Shown piece after piece: positions 33,931-43,134 of a DNA stretch of 64,000 bases. Source of the stretch: Pseudomonas sp. BN102 (GTDB lineage: Bacteria > Pseudomonadota > Gammaproteobacteria > Pseudomonadales > Pseudomonadaceae). The first letter of the stretch is position 1. Every line of letters begins with the position of its first letter. Both the position numbers and the translations under genes were made by a program. The stretch is taken from positions 62,001 through 126,000 of the forward strand of contig NZ_SSON01000030.1 in NCBI RefSeq assembly GCF_029871245.1. The letters are read 5' to 3'. A model generated the notes under the pieces. It did no database searches. It was not told the origin of the DNA and saw nothing but the letters and a program-made list of their open reading frames with translations.

Positions 33931-34362
33931 TTACTGGACGATCACCGTGATCCTTTCCGAGATCACCGGCGCATCCAGCGGCACGTGGTTCCTATCGCCT
34001 ACCAGCAATTGCAGGCTGTGCTTGCCGGGCGGCAGCGTCAGCTGGGTTTCCGTCTGGCCCTTGCCGAAGTGGCGGATGCCGTCGGTCATGGGCAGCGGCA
34101 TGTCCATCGCCGGCTGCTCGCCCTGGTCGATCAGCAGGTGGTGGTGGCCGGTGGCGGGCGCATCGACGCCAGCCGGCGCGACACCCATGCCCTTGAGGCC
34201 GAACTTGATGGTGAAGGTCTGGCCGACGGTGGCGCCGTCAGCCGGTTCGATGAAGTACACCTGCGCGCCTTCGGGCGCCGGGGTACGCGGAATGGCCGCC
34301 AGGGTGGCGGAAGCGGCACCGAGCAGCAGGGCGCCAAGGCTCAGGCAAGACAAAGTCCTCAT
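33931..34362 (-). CDS. DUF4399 periplasmic protein
   Basis: 143 residues. The signal peptide (SLGALLLGAASATLAA) is followed by one DUF4399 domain: VYFIEPADGATVGQTFTIKFGLKGMGVAPAG, TGHHHLLID, LPPGKHSLQLLVGDRNHVPLDAPVISERITV. The His triad GHHHLL suggests metal or small-ligand contact. GGAG precedes ATG 34362. Function unknown; the family fold resembles a copper-resistance/Ig-like sandwich (inference). Divergent from the truncated binding protein at 34490. Confidence 0.85.
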   Translation of the reverse strand: MRTLSCLSLGALLLGAASATLAAIPRTPAPEGAQVYFIEPADGATVGQTFTIKFGLKGMGVAPAGVDAPATGHHHLLIDQGEQPAMDMPLPMTDGIRHFGKGQTETQLTLPPGKHSLQLLVGDRNHVPLDAPVISERITVIVQ

Positions 34363-34489
34363 GACACTTCTCCATGTTTTTGTGAGCCAGACACCAGACC
34401 TTATGCAACCAGATAGGTTCATCTGCTGTCCGAGCAAGACGTTTCACCCGCGCCCGCCGAAGAACCCATAACGAAACGAGGAAGTCCCC

Positions 34490-35026
34490 ATGCGTTTGCT
34501 GTACTGCCTGCCCGCCCTGTTCGCCCTGCTGAGCCCCCTGGCCCAGGCCGAACTGCTCGACGATATCTGGGAACGCGGCAGCCTGCGCATCGCCCTGGCG
34601 GACAACAGCCCGCCCTACAGCTACCGCGCGGACGGCAAGCTGACTGGCTTCGAGGTGGAGGTGGGCCGGGCCCTGGCGGCGGCGCTGAATGTCGATGCGG
34701 AATTTGTGGTGGAAGAGGACGGCAAGCTGCTCGACGGCCTCAAGGCCGGACGCTACGACATCGCCCTGGACCAGTTCGCGGCGCCGGCCCAGGGTCGGGA
34801 CGGGCTGGAGTTCAGCGAACCCTATGCCTTCCCTCTGGCCGAGGCCGAAGGCGATAACGGCGTCGCCCAGCCCATGGCGATTCCCTTCCAGCAAGGCAGC
34901 CCGGCCTTCCGCGACACCCTCAACCGCGCCCTGGACAAGCTCAGGACCGACGGCCAGCTGGGCGCCCTCTCCGAGCAATGGCTGGGTAAGGACCTCAGTC
35001 AGCCGCCGGCGGCCGCCTCGCGCTGA
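34490..35026 (+). CDS. Internally deleted amino-acid-type (SBP_bac_3) solute-binding protein
   Basis: 178 residues with signal peptide (AQA cleavage near 20). Lobe 1 is intact at first: RIALADNSPPYSYRADGKLTGFEVEVGRALA and LKAGRYDIALDQF...FSEPYAF. Immediately afterwards it reads AEAEGDNGVAQPMAIPFQQGSP and LRTDGQLGALSEQWLGKD, which is the very end of such proteins. About 85 residues that form most of lobe 2 are missing, without frame change. Full-length relatives (FliY/cystine-binding type; PA0314 in the same position from memory) have about 260 residues and a neighbouring permease, also absent here. Likely non-functional as a transport receptor. Confidence 0.75.
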   Translation: MRLLYCLPALFALLSPLAQAELLDDIWERGSLRIALADNSPPYSYRADGKLTGFEVEVGRALAAALNVDAEFVVEEDGKLLDGLKAGRYDIALDQFAAPAQGRDGLEFSEPYAFPLAEAEGDNGVAQPMAIPFQQGSPAFRDTLNRALDKLRTDGQLGALSEQWLGKDLSQPPAAASR

Positions 35027-35030
35027 CCCT

Positions 35031-35522
35031 TCAGAGGCCGTCCAGTTCGGCCAGGCGCGCCGCCGCCTCGGCCAGCTCTTCCTCACTGAACACTTCGACA
35101 CCCGCGCGGCGCAAGGCCGCCGCGGTCACGCCCTCGCCGGCAACCCGGGTGCCGCTGAAACTGCCGTCATAGTTCTCGCGGTTGCCGCAGGACGGGCTGC
35201 GCGCCTTGAGCAGGGCGATGCGGATGCCGTGGGCGGCCACCAGCTCCAGGGCAATGCGCGCCCCGGCGACGAACTCGGCGGTGACATCCTCGCCGTCGTC
35301 GGTGAGCACCGGCAGCTCCCCATCCAGCACGCCGGCGCCGCGGCCGCCGGAAATCTCCGCCGGCGCCCGTGGCGTCGGCAGGCCGCCAGCCACCTCGGGA
35401 CAGAGCGGCACGATACGGCCTTCGGCCTGCCAGCGCTCCAGCAGGCCGAACGGTCCATGGGCGCCGCCGTCGTAACGCACCCGCTGCCCCAGGAGGCAAC
35501 GGCTGACCAGGATCTTCTGCAT
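35031..35522 (-). CDS. DUF523 family protein
   Basis: 163 residues. Conserved cysteine motifs of the family: LVSRCLLGQRVRYDGG near the start, LCPEVAGGLPTPRAPAEI, and KARSPSCG. These Cys residues suggest metal or Fe-S binding; DUF523 domains are sometimes fused to DUF1722. ATG at 35522 chosen because GAGGAG lies six bases away, whereas the ATG at 35528 would touch it. Stop is four bases from the end of the convergent truncated binding protein. Function unknown. Confidence 0.88.
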   Translation of the reverse strand: MQKILVSRCLLGQRVRYDGGAHGPFGLLERWQAEGRIVPLCPEVAGGLPTPRAPAEISGGRGAGVLDGELPVLTDDGEDVTAEFVAGARIALELVAAHGIRIALLKARSPSCGNRENYDGSFSGTRVAGEGVTAAALRRAGVEVFSEEELAEAAARLAELDGL

Positions 35523-35746
35523 CTTCATCTCCTCACAGGGCGCCGCAAGCAGTCACCCCGGGTAATACGGCGGGCGCCGGCGTCGACCGCGCCCCGATCG
35601 AAGGTAGGGCAGCAGGCCGGCAATTGCCAAGCCGTTCGCGGCGCGGCCCGCCACCCCCCCATCCTTAGGCGGGAAGCGCCGCGCGCCACTGGCCGCCTCC
35701 CGCGCCACGCTCCAGACTCAGCGAGCCAACCGCACAGGAGCGTGCC

Positions 35747-36304
35747 ATGCCCATAACAACAATCGACCTCCGCCTTGCCCTGGCCTGCTGCATCGCGCTG
35801 CTCAGCGGTCCCGGCCAGGCCGCCCTGGAATCCCTGGATAACCAGGCGCTGAGCCAGGTCACTGGCCAATCCGGGATCAACCTGCGCCTGGACGTGATGG
35901 CTCGCATCGACAGCCTGAGCTGGAACGACGACGGCGGCAGCCTGTCGCTGCGCAACATCCGCATCGACAATGGCTGCGGCAAGCCTGGCGACTGCCCCAA
36001 TGGCAGCGGCGGCAGCTTCGCCCTGGGTCCGGCGCAACTGGGTCTGACCGTGCCGATACTCGGCGTCGACCAGCCGACCCTGAAGCTCGACGTGACAAAA
36101 TCCGCCTCCGGCACCCAGCAGGTACGCCTGGAGCTGCCGGACCTCACCACCATCAACGACCAGCTCCTGGGCAGCGGCATTCCAGCCCAACGCATCCGCG
36201 TGCGGGTCGGCGCCGACATGCACATTGGCGACAGCCGCATCGGCAGCCTGGAAATCCGCGATATCACCGACCTGCGCGGCACCTTCAAGGTCTGGGGCCA
36301 CTGA
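35747..36304 (+). CDS. Secreted hypothetical protein with LDNQALSQVTGQ motif
   Basis: 185 residues. A signal peptide ends near GPGQA, then ALESLDNQALSQVTGQSGINLRLDV. This opening (short leader, L.d..LS.VTGQsGi) is shared by a group of secreted pseudomonad proteins annotated as DUF6160-like or pilus-associated; assignment is tentative. The rest is beta-rich (alternating hydrophobic residues, several Gly-Asp turns) and contains the pair CGKPGDC, which could form a disulfide. The 224-base gap before it shows no clear signal. Convergent with the 2OG-oxygenase gene. Confidence 0.65.
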   Translation: MPITTIDLRLALACCIALLSGPGQAALESLDNQALSQVTGQSGINLRLDVMARIDSLSWNDDGGSLSLRNIRIDNGCGKPGDCPNGSGGSFALGPAQLGLTVPILGVDQPTLKLDVTKSASGTQQVRLELPDLTTINDQLLGSGIPAQRIRVRVGADMHIGDSRIGSLEIRDITDLRGTFKVWGH

Positions 36305-36315
36305 GGCCCGCCGGA

Positions 36316-36936
36316 TCAGAGCGGACCGCTACCGCGGCGGCGGAACCAGCCGGTCAGGGACAGGCGCTCGCGGCTGGCCGGCAGTACCTCGTGGGGCAGT
36401 TCGGCGGACAGGAACACCACCAGGCTGCCGCCCTCGGGCAGCACGTCTCGTTCGCCTTGCTCCAGATACAGGCGCAGGGCGCCGCCTTGCGCCGGCTGCC
36501 AGTCGGCGTTCAGGTAGGCCACCACCGACACCGCACGACGATCGTCGTCGCGGAAGCGGTCCAGGTGCTTCTGGTAGAAGGCACCCGGGGGATACAGGGC
36601 GAAGTGGCACTCGAAGTCTTCCAGCCCCAGAAAGAGTTCTCGGTTGAGCCGCTGGCGCAGCTCGTCCATCAGATCCAGGTAGGCATCGCTGGTGGCCGAC
36701 TGGCCGCGCTCCAGCCAGTGGATACTATCGCCACGCACCCCCTCACGAATCTGCTGGCCCTCGCCACGCCCCACGGAGGCCGGCTCCAGGCTCCCGGCGG
36801 CGGCACGAGCCCGGCACTCCCCGGCCAGGGCGGCGGTGAGTTCGGCGGACATGGCCAGGCGCTGATGGGACCAGCCTTGGCTGGCCAGGTCGTCGACGAT
36901 CGGAGCAAGTTGTGGGAAATCGGCGGGGGCATTCAT
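36316..36936 (-). CDS. 2-oxoglutarate/Fe(II)-dependent oxygenase (prolyl-4-hydroxylase type)
   Basis: 206 residues with a complete double-stranded beta-helix motif set: His124 and Asp126 (YQKHLDRF), distal His182 (LPHEV) and 2-oxoglutarate Arg191 (RERLSLTGWFRRR). CHFALYPPGAFYQKH and VVAYLNADWQPAQGGALRLY are typical for SM-20/prolyl-hydroxylase relatives such as Pseudomonas PPHD, which acts on EF-Tu; whether this is the same enzyme cannot be told by eye. ATG at 36936 used; 36945 is an alternative. Confidence 0.88.
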   Translation of the reverse strand: MNAPADFPQLAPIVDDLASQGWSHQRLAMSAELTAALAGECRARAAAGSLEPASVGRGEGQQIREGVRGDSIHWLERGQSATSDAYLDLMDELRQRLNRELFLGLEDFECHFALYPPGAFYQKHLDRFRDDDRRAVSVVAYLNADWQPAQGGALRLYLEQGERDVLPEGGSLVVFLSAELPHEVLPASRERLSLTGWFRRRGSGPL

Positions 36937-37138
36937 GCTGCGCATTCTACCAGTGCGTAGGATTGTTCCCACATGAATTGAGGCCGTTTCCGAAGCCTCG
37001 ACAATAAAGCCCGAGTCCGCTGAGAATAGCCGCACGCTCAACCCCGCCCTGCCCGCCCGCCACCGCTTTCCCCCGCCGAACCGATGCCGTCCGAGTGGGT
37101 CCGATACGAACAGCGGACTGCATCACCAAGGAGACTCC

Positions 37139-37894
37139 ATGCGCCTGCTCTTCGCCGTCACCCTCCTGCTCTTCGGCCTGCCGGCCCTGGCCGACGACCA
37201 TGCCAGCCTTTACCAGGCGGCCGGATGGCCGGAACAGCGGGCGCATTTCAATGATGCCCTCACGGCAGCCCAGCAGCGCTACCAGCAGACCCTGCCGCCG
37301 GCGGTCTACCAGGCGCTGGTGGAGAACAGCAATCGTCGCTTCCAGCCCCAGGCCATCGACCAGCGCGCCCAGACCGCCCTGCGCGGCCAGCTCAACGACC
37401 CGCGCCCGGCCCTGACGTTCTTCCAGTCGCCGCTGGGACGCAAGATCATCGCCGCTGAAACCCTGGCCACCCGCCGTGACCAGTTGGCGAAGCACGCCAA
37501 TGGCTTGCCGCGCATCGAAGCGGATGCCACCCGCCGGCTGCTGATTCGCCACCTCGCCCAGGCCATCCCGGCGCGCGAAGCCGGTGCCGAAGTCAGCCTG
37601 GCCCTGGCCGGTGTCGCCGCGGACAGCCTGAGCCAGATGCTTCCCGGCCTGCTCGGTGGCGGGCAGGCCCAGGGCATGATCGACGGCCAGCGTCAGCGCC
37701 TGATGGAGCAGATCGGCAACGACCTGGACAACACCCTGCTCTATGTCTATCGCGATCTGTCCGATCCGGAGCTGGAAGAGTTCGTCACCTTCGCCGAGTC
37801 GGCTGACGGCAAGGCCTATTACCAGGCCGCCCTGGCCGCCGTGCGCGCCGGCCTCGCAGTGGGCCAGGACGCGTCCGCACAGCAGGGCCTCTGA
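37139..37894 (+). CDS. DUF2059 family secreted protein
   Basis: 251 residues, with signal peptide (LLFAVTLLLFGLPALA) and a helical body. The DUF2059-type region is near the C-terminus (LLYVYRDLSDPELEEFVTFAESADGKAYYQAALAAV), where ..Y..L.D.EL...I.F..S..G is the family pattern; a second, weaker copy is at FFQSPLGRKIIAAETL. AAGGAG precedes the ATG. Periplasmic location predicted, function unknown. Convergent with the alpha/beta-hydrolase gene. Confidence 0.8.
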   Translation: MRLLFAVTLLLFGLPALADDHASLYQAAGWPEQRAHFNDALTAAQQRYQQTLPPAVYQALVENSNRRFQPQAIDQRAQTALRGQLNDPRPALTFFQSPLGRKIIAAETLATRRDQLAKHANGLPRIEADATRRLLIRHLAQAIPAREAGAEVSLALAGVAADSLSQMLPGLLGGGQAQGMIDGQRQRLMEQIGNDLDNTLLYVYRDLSDPELEEFVTFAESADGKAYYQAALAAVRAGLAVGQDASAQQGL

Positions 37895-37933
37895 GCCGTC
37901 GCGCAACGACTCCGCCTCTCCGCGGCCTGGGCA

Positions 37934-38875
37934 TTACCCCAGCCTTTCCCGCAGGAATCCGAAAAACCGCTCCCTGTAGGCCGGCACCTCGTTCACCAGA
38001 TGGTGCCCGGCCCCATCCAGCATCAGCACCTCGGGCCGATCGAACTTGTCGGCCAGCACTCCGAGGTTGTGCTTCCAGTCCACCGTCATGTCGCCATCGC
38101 CCTGGATCACCAGCGGCCGACGGCTGCAGCGCGGCGCGGATTCGATGCGCGGCACCCAGCGCGCCAGCGCACCGACCCAGGCGGTGGGCAGGGTCTGCGG
38201 TTGCAGGGGGTCATGGTGTTGGACGAACTCGATGAACTCGGCGTCGCTCGAGTTGACGCTGAAGCGCCGCGGAATGCCTTCGACAAAGGGCCGCAGCAGC
38301 CGGTAGCTGAACTTCGACCAGCCCCAGGCGCGCGGTCGCACCAGCGGCGCGAAAAGCAGGGTTTCGCCCAGCCCCGGGCGCGGCGTGCCGGTCAGCAGGT
38401 AGTCCAGCAGGATGGCGCCACCGGTGCTCTGCCCGGCCAGGTGCCAGGGCTGCGGCAGCTCCAGGGCCGCGGCCTCGCCCAGCAGGGCTTCGAGGGCGGC
38501 CTGGTACTCGGCGAAGTCGCCGATGCTGGCCCGCGCGCCACTGGATAGGCCGTGGCCGGGCAGGTCGCAGGCGATCACCGCGAAGCCCATGCCCAACGCC
38601 CAGTCCACCAGGTGCCCATAGAGGCCCATGTGGTCGTAGTAGCCGTGCAGCATCACCAGGCTGGCGCGCGGCTCGGGCGGCAGCCAGAGCTGGGTGGCCA
38701 AGGTATGGCCAGCCGCCTCGACGCAGCCCAGGCGGGTCGAAAGACCCGGGTAGCGCGCGGAGAAGTCCATCCGGTAGAACGCGCGATAACTCTGCGCCAG
38801 CCTCAGGTCGGGGGCGCCTGCGGCCAAGGGTCGCAACAGCGAGCGCAGGAGATCGGGCTGGAAGTGGTCTGGCAT
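37934..38875 (-). CDS. Alpha/beta hydrolase (lysophospholipase/serine aminopeptidase S33 type)
   Basis: 313 residues, no signal peptide. Oxyanion motif LHGYYDH (76-82), DLPGHGLS, nucleophile Ser150 in GQSTGG, acid Asp262 in GDGDMTVDW and His291 in GAGHHLVNE. The arrangement and size match monoacylglycerol-lipase/lysophospholipase-like S33 hydrolases. The start at 38875 gives MPDHFQPDLLRSL; a longer frame lacks homology. Divergent from the DUF6436 gene, 122 bases apart. Substrate not known. Confidence 0.88.
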   Translation of the reverse strand: MPDHFQPDLLRSLLRPLAAGAPDLRLAQSYRAFYRMDFSARYPGLSTRLGCVEAAGHTLATQLWLPPEPRASLVMLHGYYDHMGLYGHLVDWALGMGFAVIACDLPGHGLSSGARASIGDFAEYQAALEALLGEAAALELPQPWHLAGQSTGGAILLDYLLTGTPRPGLGETLLFAPLVRPRAWGWSKFSYRLLRPFVEGIPRRFSVNSSDAEFIEFVQHHDPLQPQTLPTAWVGALARWVPRIESAPRCSRRPLVIQGDGDMTVDWKHNLGVLADKFDRPEVLMLDGAGHHLVNEVPAYRERFFGFLRERLG

Positions 38876-38997
38876 CGGGCTTTCCCTGGGTGAAGCGTGA
38901 ATATCCACAGGACCGCCTGGGTCCCTGGCCGGCTGCCGATATTCAGCTGCCCGGCGCAACGTGGCAAGCTACGCGCCTTCGCAAAGGCCCCCTTTTC

Positions 38998-39573
38998 ATG
39001 CGCGCACCCCGACTCAAGACCCTGTTGACCAGCCTCTTCCTCCTGGCCTGCGTCAGCGCCATCCTGCTGGCCTTGCGCTGGTACGAAACGCGCTACGTCC
39101 GTCCCTTCAACGACCAGGCCACGGTCTTCTCCGGCGAGCACCTGCGCCTGCCGGCGAGCCTCGCCGGACAGGGGCCGATACGCCTGGTGCACTTCTGGGA
39201 CCCGGCCTGCCCCTGCAACGCCGGCAACCAGCAGCACCTGGCCGAGTTGATCCAGCGCTTCGCGCCCCAGGGCGTGGCCTTCTACGCGGTACAGAAGCCC
39301 GGCAGCAAGGGCCGGCTGCCGCCCGGCCTGGAAGCCTTGCAGCCGCTGCTCGAGCTGCCTGGCGCCGAGCAGCTGCCGGCGGTCCCCGCCGTCGGCATCT
39401 GGGATAGCGACGGCCGCCTGGCCTATTTCGGCCCCTACAGCGAAGGGGCGGTGTGCAATTCGGCCAACAGCTTCATCGAACCCATACTCGAAGCCCTGAT
39501 CGACAAGCGCCCGGTGAGTGCCAGCAGCACCCTGGCGGCCGGGTGTTTCTGCGCCTGGCGCGAGCCCTCCTAG
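38998..39573 (+). CDS. DUF6436 thioredoxin-fold membrane-anchored protein
   Basis: 191 residues. One N-terminal membrane segment (about 8-27), then a periplasmic thioredoxin-like domain: IRLVHFWDPACPCNAGNQQHL has a CPC pair (Cys71, Cys73) where thioredoxins have CxxC, followed by FAPQGVAFYAV and VPAVGIWDSDGRLAYFGPYS. Two further Cys (CFC) stand near the C-terminus. The altered active site makes a classic oxidoreductase role uncertain; metal binding is possible. Stop overlaps the convergent AraC stop by three bases. Confidence 0.8.
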   Translation: MRAPRLKTLLTSLFLLACVSAILLALRWYETRYVRPFNDQATVFSGEHLRLPASLAGQGPIRLVHFWDPACPCNAGNQQHLAELIQRFAPQGVAFYAVQKPGSKGRLPPGLEALQPLLELPGAEQLPAVPAVGIWDSDGRLAYFGPYSEGAVCNSANSFIEPILEALIDKRPVSASSTLAAGCFCAWREPS

Positions 39574-40610
39574 CCCGTGCTCAGGCGCGCCCGGTAAGCC
39601 TCCGGCGGCGCGCCGTACCAGCGCCGGAAGGCGCGGTAGAAGGGCGACAGCTCGGCGAAACCGCAGGCCTTGGCCACCTCCCGCACCGCCCGGCCCTCGC
39701 GCAGCAGCTCCAGGGCGCGCGCCTGTTGCAGCGCTTCACGCACCCGCCGCAGGTTGCTGCCCTGCTCGGCCAGGGCGCGCTGCAGCGCGCCGGCGCTGAG
39801 GCCCAGCTCGGCACCGCAGGCGGCCAGCGAGCAGTCCGCCTGGCCCAGGCGCACGCCCAGCAGGTAGCGCAGACGGTTGAGCAGGTCGTTGCCCTCCAGC
39901 GCGACCAACTGCTCCTCAGCGTGTCGCCAGAGTAGCTGGTGCAGCTCGGGATTGGCCGTACGCGAGGGGCGTTTCAGCAAGGCCGCGGGGAACAGCAGCA
40001 CATCGTGCTCGCAGCCAAACTCGGGCAGCAGGCCGAACAGCCGCTTGTGTTCGACCACCCGCGCCGGCCGGGCATGGCGGAATTGCACCCCGTCCAGGCG
40101 GAACTCGCCATCGGTGATCGACCCCAGCAGCTTGATCAGCAGCAGCGCCAAGCATTCCATCTGCTGGCGCAGGGAAGCGAAGCCCAGGTAGTTGAGGTCG
40201 ATCACCAGCCGCGCCTGCCCGGTGTTCTCCTGCAGCTGGGCGACGAAACCACCGGAAAGGATGTGCTGGAAACGCAGGAAACTCGCCAGCGCTTCGCCCA
40301 GGTCGCGGCTGGCCAGCAGCAGGTAACCCACCACGTCGAGCAGGCGCGGCCTCATCACCTCGCCCAGGTGCAGGCCGATATCGGGGTCGCCGGTCAGGCC
40401 CTCGGCAGCCATCCAGAACTGTGGCGCATCATCGTGGCGCAGGCGGCCGTCCACTGGCGGCGGGCGCAGGCGGCGGTGTTGATTGACGCCGCGGTAGATC
40501 TCCGCCGGGTCCAGGCCGAGGTCCGCCAGGGCCTCGTAGAGCAGGCGGCGCAGGGTGGCGGAATGGGTCAGCGGCGCACTGGGTGCGGAGTCGGGATGGA
40601 CATCGGACAT
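39570..40610 (-). CDS. AraC-family transcriptional regulator divergent from hacB
   Basis: 346 residues with the arabinose-binding-like N-terminal domain (EVMRPRLLDVVGYLLLASRDLGEAL) and two C-terminal HTHs (SLAACGAELGLSAGALQRAL and VREVAKACGFAELSPFYRAFRRW, ending PPEAYRARL). ATG at 40610 with GGAG eight bases upstream. Shares a 110-bp promoter region with the acylase gene, which makes it the natural candidate for that gene's regulator (inference). Its ligand may be a fatty-acyl or amine compound; unknown. Confidence 0.88.
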   Translation of the reverse strand: MSDVHPDSAPSAPLTHSATLRRLLYEALADLGLDPAEIYRGVNQHRRLRPPPVDGRLRHDDAPQFWMAAEGLTGDPDIGLHLGEVMRPRLLDVVGYLLLASRDLGEALASFLRFQHILSGGFVAQLQENTGQARLVIDLNYLGFASLRQQMECLALLLIKLLGSITDGEFRLDGVQFRHARPARVVEHKRLFGLLPEFGCEHDVLLFPAALLKRPSRTANPELHQLLWRHAEEQLVALEGNDLLNRLRYLLGVRLGQADCSLAACGAELGLSAGALQRALAEQGSNLRRVREALQQARALELLREGRAVREVAKACGFAELSPFYRAFRRWYGAPPEAYRARLSTG

Positions 40611-40720
40611 GGCGGGCTCCACGGAATTGACCGAAGACTTCCAGCTCGCACGTCGCAGGTCAATGCCTGGGCGGCCCGCTCTTGAGCAGAATGCGCCGAC
40701 TACAACAAGGAGAGCCGTGC

Positions 40721-43102
40721 ATGAAACGCACCCTGACCGCCCTGGCCGTCATCATCGCCGCTACCGCCGCGGGCGCCACCTGGTACAGCGAAAGCAGCAA
40801 GCCGCAACGCAGCGGCAAACTGGCCCTGGAGCACCTCTCGGCGCGCGTCACGGTGCGCTATGACGAGCGCGGCGTACCGCATATCCAGGCCGCCAACGAG
40901 ACGGACATGTACCGCGCCCTCGGCTTCGTCCACGCCCAGGACCGTCTGTTCCAGATGGAGATGCTGCGCCGCCTGGCCCGCGGCGAACTCGCCGAAATTC
41001 TCGGCGCCCGCCTGGTCGATACCGACCGCCTGTTCCGCACCCTGGGCATCCGCGCCCACGCCGACGAATACGCACGCAAGCTGGACCGGGACAGCCCGGC
41101 AGCCAAGGCCCTCCTGGCCTACCTGGATGGCGTGAACCAGTTCCAGGACAGCCGGCCCGCGCCGGTGGAGTTCGACCTGCTGGGCATCGAGAAACGCCCC
41201 TTCACGGTCGAGGACACCCTCTCCGTGGTGGGCTACATGGCCTACAGCTTCGCCGCCGCCTTCCGTACCGAGCCGGTGCTGACCTACGTGCGCGACGAAC
41301 TGGGCGCCGACTACCTGAAGGCCTTCGATCTCGACTGGCATCCTGAAGGCGTGGTCGGCCAACCGTTGGCCAGCACCGACTGGCAGGACCTCAACCGCCT
41401 GGCCCACCTCAGCCAGCAGGCCCTGGTCGAGGCCGGCCTGCCACAATTCGAAGGCAGCAATGCCTGGGCCGTCTCCGGCAGCCGCACCGCCAGCGGCAAA
41501 CCGCTGCTGGCCGGCGACCCGCACATCCGCTTCGCCGTGCCCGCGGTCTGGTACGAGGCGCAGCTGAGCTATCCCGGGTTCAACCTCTACGGCCATCACC
41601 AGGCGCTCAACCCGGTCGCGTCGCTGGGGCACAACGAGCAGTTCGCCTGGAGCCTGACCATGTTCCAGAACGACGACCTCGACCTGGTCGCCGAGAAGAC
41701 CAACCCGGACAATCCCGGCCAGGTCTGGTACCAGGGCAAGTGGGTGGACCTGGAAAGCCGCGAGGAGACCATCCAGGTCAAGGACGGCGAGCCGGTGAAG
41801 CTGACCCTGCGCCGTTCGCAGCACGGCCCGATCATCAATGACGCCCTCGGCGCCGCCGCCGGCAAGACGCCGATCGCCATGTGGTGGGCCTTCCTCGAAA
41901 CCGAGAACCCCATCCTCGACGCCTTCTACCAGCTCAACCGCGCCGACAGCCTGGACAAGGCCCGCGCCGCCGCCGAGAAGATCCACGCGCCGGGGCTGAA
42001 CGTCGTCTGGGCCAACGCCGGGGGCGACATAGGCTGGTGGGCCTCCGCCCGGCTGCCGCAGCGCCCCGACGGGGTGAACCCCTGGTTCATCCTCGACGGC
42101 AGCACGGGCGAGGCGGACAAGCCTGGCTACCTGCCATTCAGCGCCAACCCGCAGGAAGAGAACCCCGCGCGCGGCTACATCGTTTCCGCCAACTACCAGC
42201 CGCAGTCGCCCACGGGCGTGGCCATTCCCGGCTACTACAACCTGCCGGACCGCGGCCAGCGCCTGGACCAGAAGCTGGCCCAGCCCGGCGTCAAATGGGA
42301 CCTGAACAACAGCCAGGCGCTGCAACTGGACCCCGGCACCGGCTACGCCCCGCGCCTGCTCGCCCCCATCCTCGACGAGCTGCGGGCAGCGGCCACCGGC
42401 AAGGACGAGCAACAGCTGGTCGGTCGGCTGGCGGACTGGAACGGCGACCACGAACTGGACTCCATCCCAGCGACCCTGTTCAACCAGCTGGCCTATGAGC
42501 TGACCCGTGCGGCGATGCAGGACGAACTGGGCGACGCCTTCTTCGACAGCCTGCTGCAGACCCGCGTGCTCGACGTCGCCCTGCCGCGCCTGACCGCGGA
42601 CGAGCAGTCGCCCTGGTGGGACAAGCGCGGCACGACGCCCGTCGAAGGCCGCGCCGAGATCGTCAAGGCGGCGTGGCAGGCGAGCCTCGCCCACCTGCGC
42701 AAGACCCTGGGCGAGGACAGCGCGAAATGGAACTGGGGAGCGGCGCACACCCTGACCCACAACCACCCGCTGGGCCAGCAGCAGCCGCTGGACCGGTTGT
42801 TCAACGTCGGCCCATTCGCCGCACCGGGCGGCCACGAGACGCCGAACAACCTCTCCCACCGCGTCGGCCCGGCGCCCTGGCAGGTGGTTTACGGCCCCTC
42901 GACGCGCCGCCTGATCGACCTCGCCGATGGCGCCCACGGCCTGGGCATCAACCCGGTCGGCCAGAGTGGTGTGCCCTTCGACCGCCACTACGCCGACCAG
43001 TCCGAGGCCTATATCAAGGGCGAGTACCTGCCGATGCACTTCAACGAGGACGAGGTGAAGGCCAACAGCCGGGAAACCCTGGTGCTCAAGCCCGCTGACT
43101 GA
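40721..43102 (+). CDS. hacB: Penicillin-amidase-family acylase (acyl-homoserine-lactone acylase HacB-like)
   Basis: Ntn-hydrolase of 793 residues made as a precursor with an N-terminal signal or anchor (about 4-20) and exported to the periplasm. The self-cleavage site and new N-terminal nucleophile is Ser246 in QFEGSNAWAVSGSRTASGKPL, separating an alpha chain of about 225 residues from a beta chain of about 548. Other family landmarks are GDPHIRFAVPAVWYEAQL and PGVKWDLNNSQALQLD. Position next to spuH equals PAO1 hacB (PA0305), an acyl-homoserine-lactone acylase that degrades quorum signals. Strong AAGGAGAG upstream. Substrate specificity cannot be read from sequence. Confidence 0.9.
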   Translation: MKRTLTALAVIIAATAAGATWYSESSKPQRSGKLALEHLSARVTVRYDERGVPHIQAANETDMYRALGFVHAQDRLFQMEMLRRLARGELAEILGARLVDTDRLFRTLGIRAHADEYARKLDRDSPAAKALLAYLDGVNQFQDSRPAPVEFDLLGIEKRPFTVEDTLSVVGYMAYSFAAAFRTEPVLTYVRDELGADYLKAFDLDWHPEGVVGQPLASTDWQDLNRLAHLSQQALVEAGLPQFEGSNAWAVSGSRTASGKPLLAGDPHIRFAVPAVWYEAQLSYPGFNLYGHHQALNPVASLGHNEQFAWSLTMFQNDDLDLVAEKTNPDNPGQVWYQGKWVDLESREETIQVKDGEPVKLTLRRSQHGPIINDALGAAAGKTPIAMWWAFLETENPILDAFYQLNRADSLDKARAAAEKIHAPGLNVVWANAGGDIGWWASARLPQRPDGVNPWFILDGSTGEADKPGYLPFSANPQEENPARGYIVSANYQPQSPTGVAIPGYYNLPDRGQRLDQKLAQPGVKWDLNNSQALQLDPGTGYAPRLLAPILDELRAAATGKDEQQLVGRLADWNGDHELDSIPATLFNQLAYELTRAAMQDELGDAFFDSLLQTRVLDVALPRLTADEQSPWWDKRGTTPVEGRAEIVKAAWQASLAHLRKTLGEDSAKWNWGAAHTLTHNHPLGQQQPLDRLFNVGPFAAPGGHETPNNLSHRVGPAPWQVVYGPSTRRLIDLADGAHGLGINPVGQSGVPFDRHYADQSEAYIKGEYLPMHFNEDEVKANSRETLVLKPAD

Positions 43103-43134
43103 GGCGAGCAATTGAACGGAAATGAGGCTGTCCC

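Noticed and set aside
37894-37934. Missing gene or RNA in the short gap between the DUF2059 and hydrolase genes
   Set aside because: Only 39 bases between convergent stops and no structure seen.
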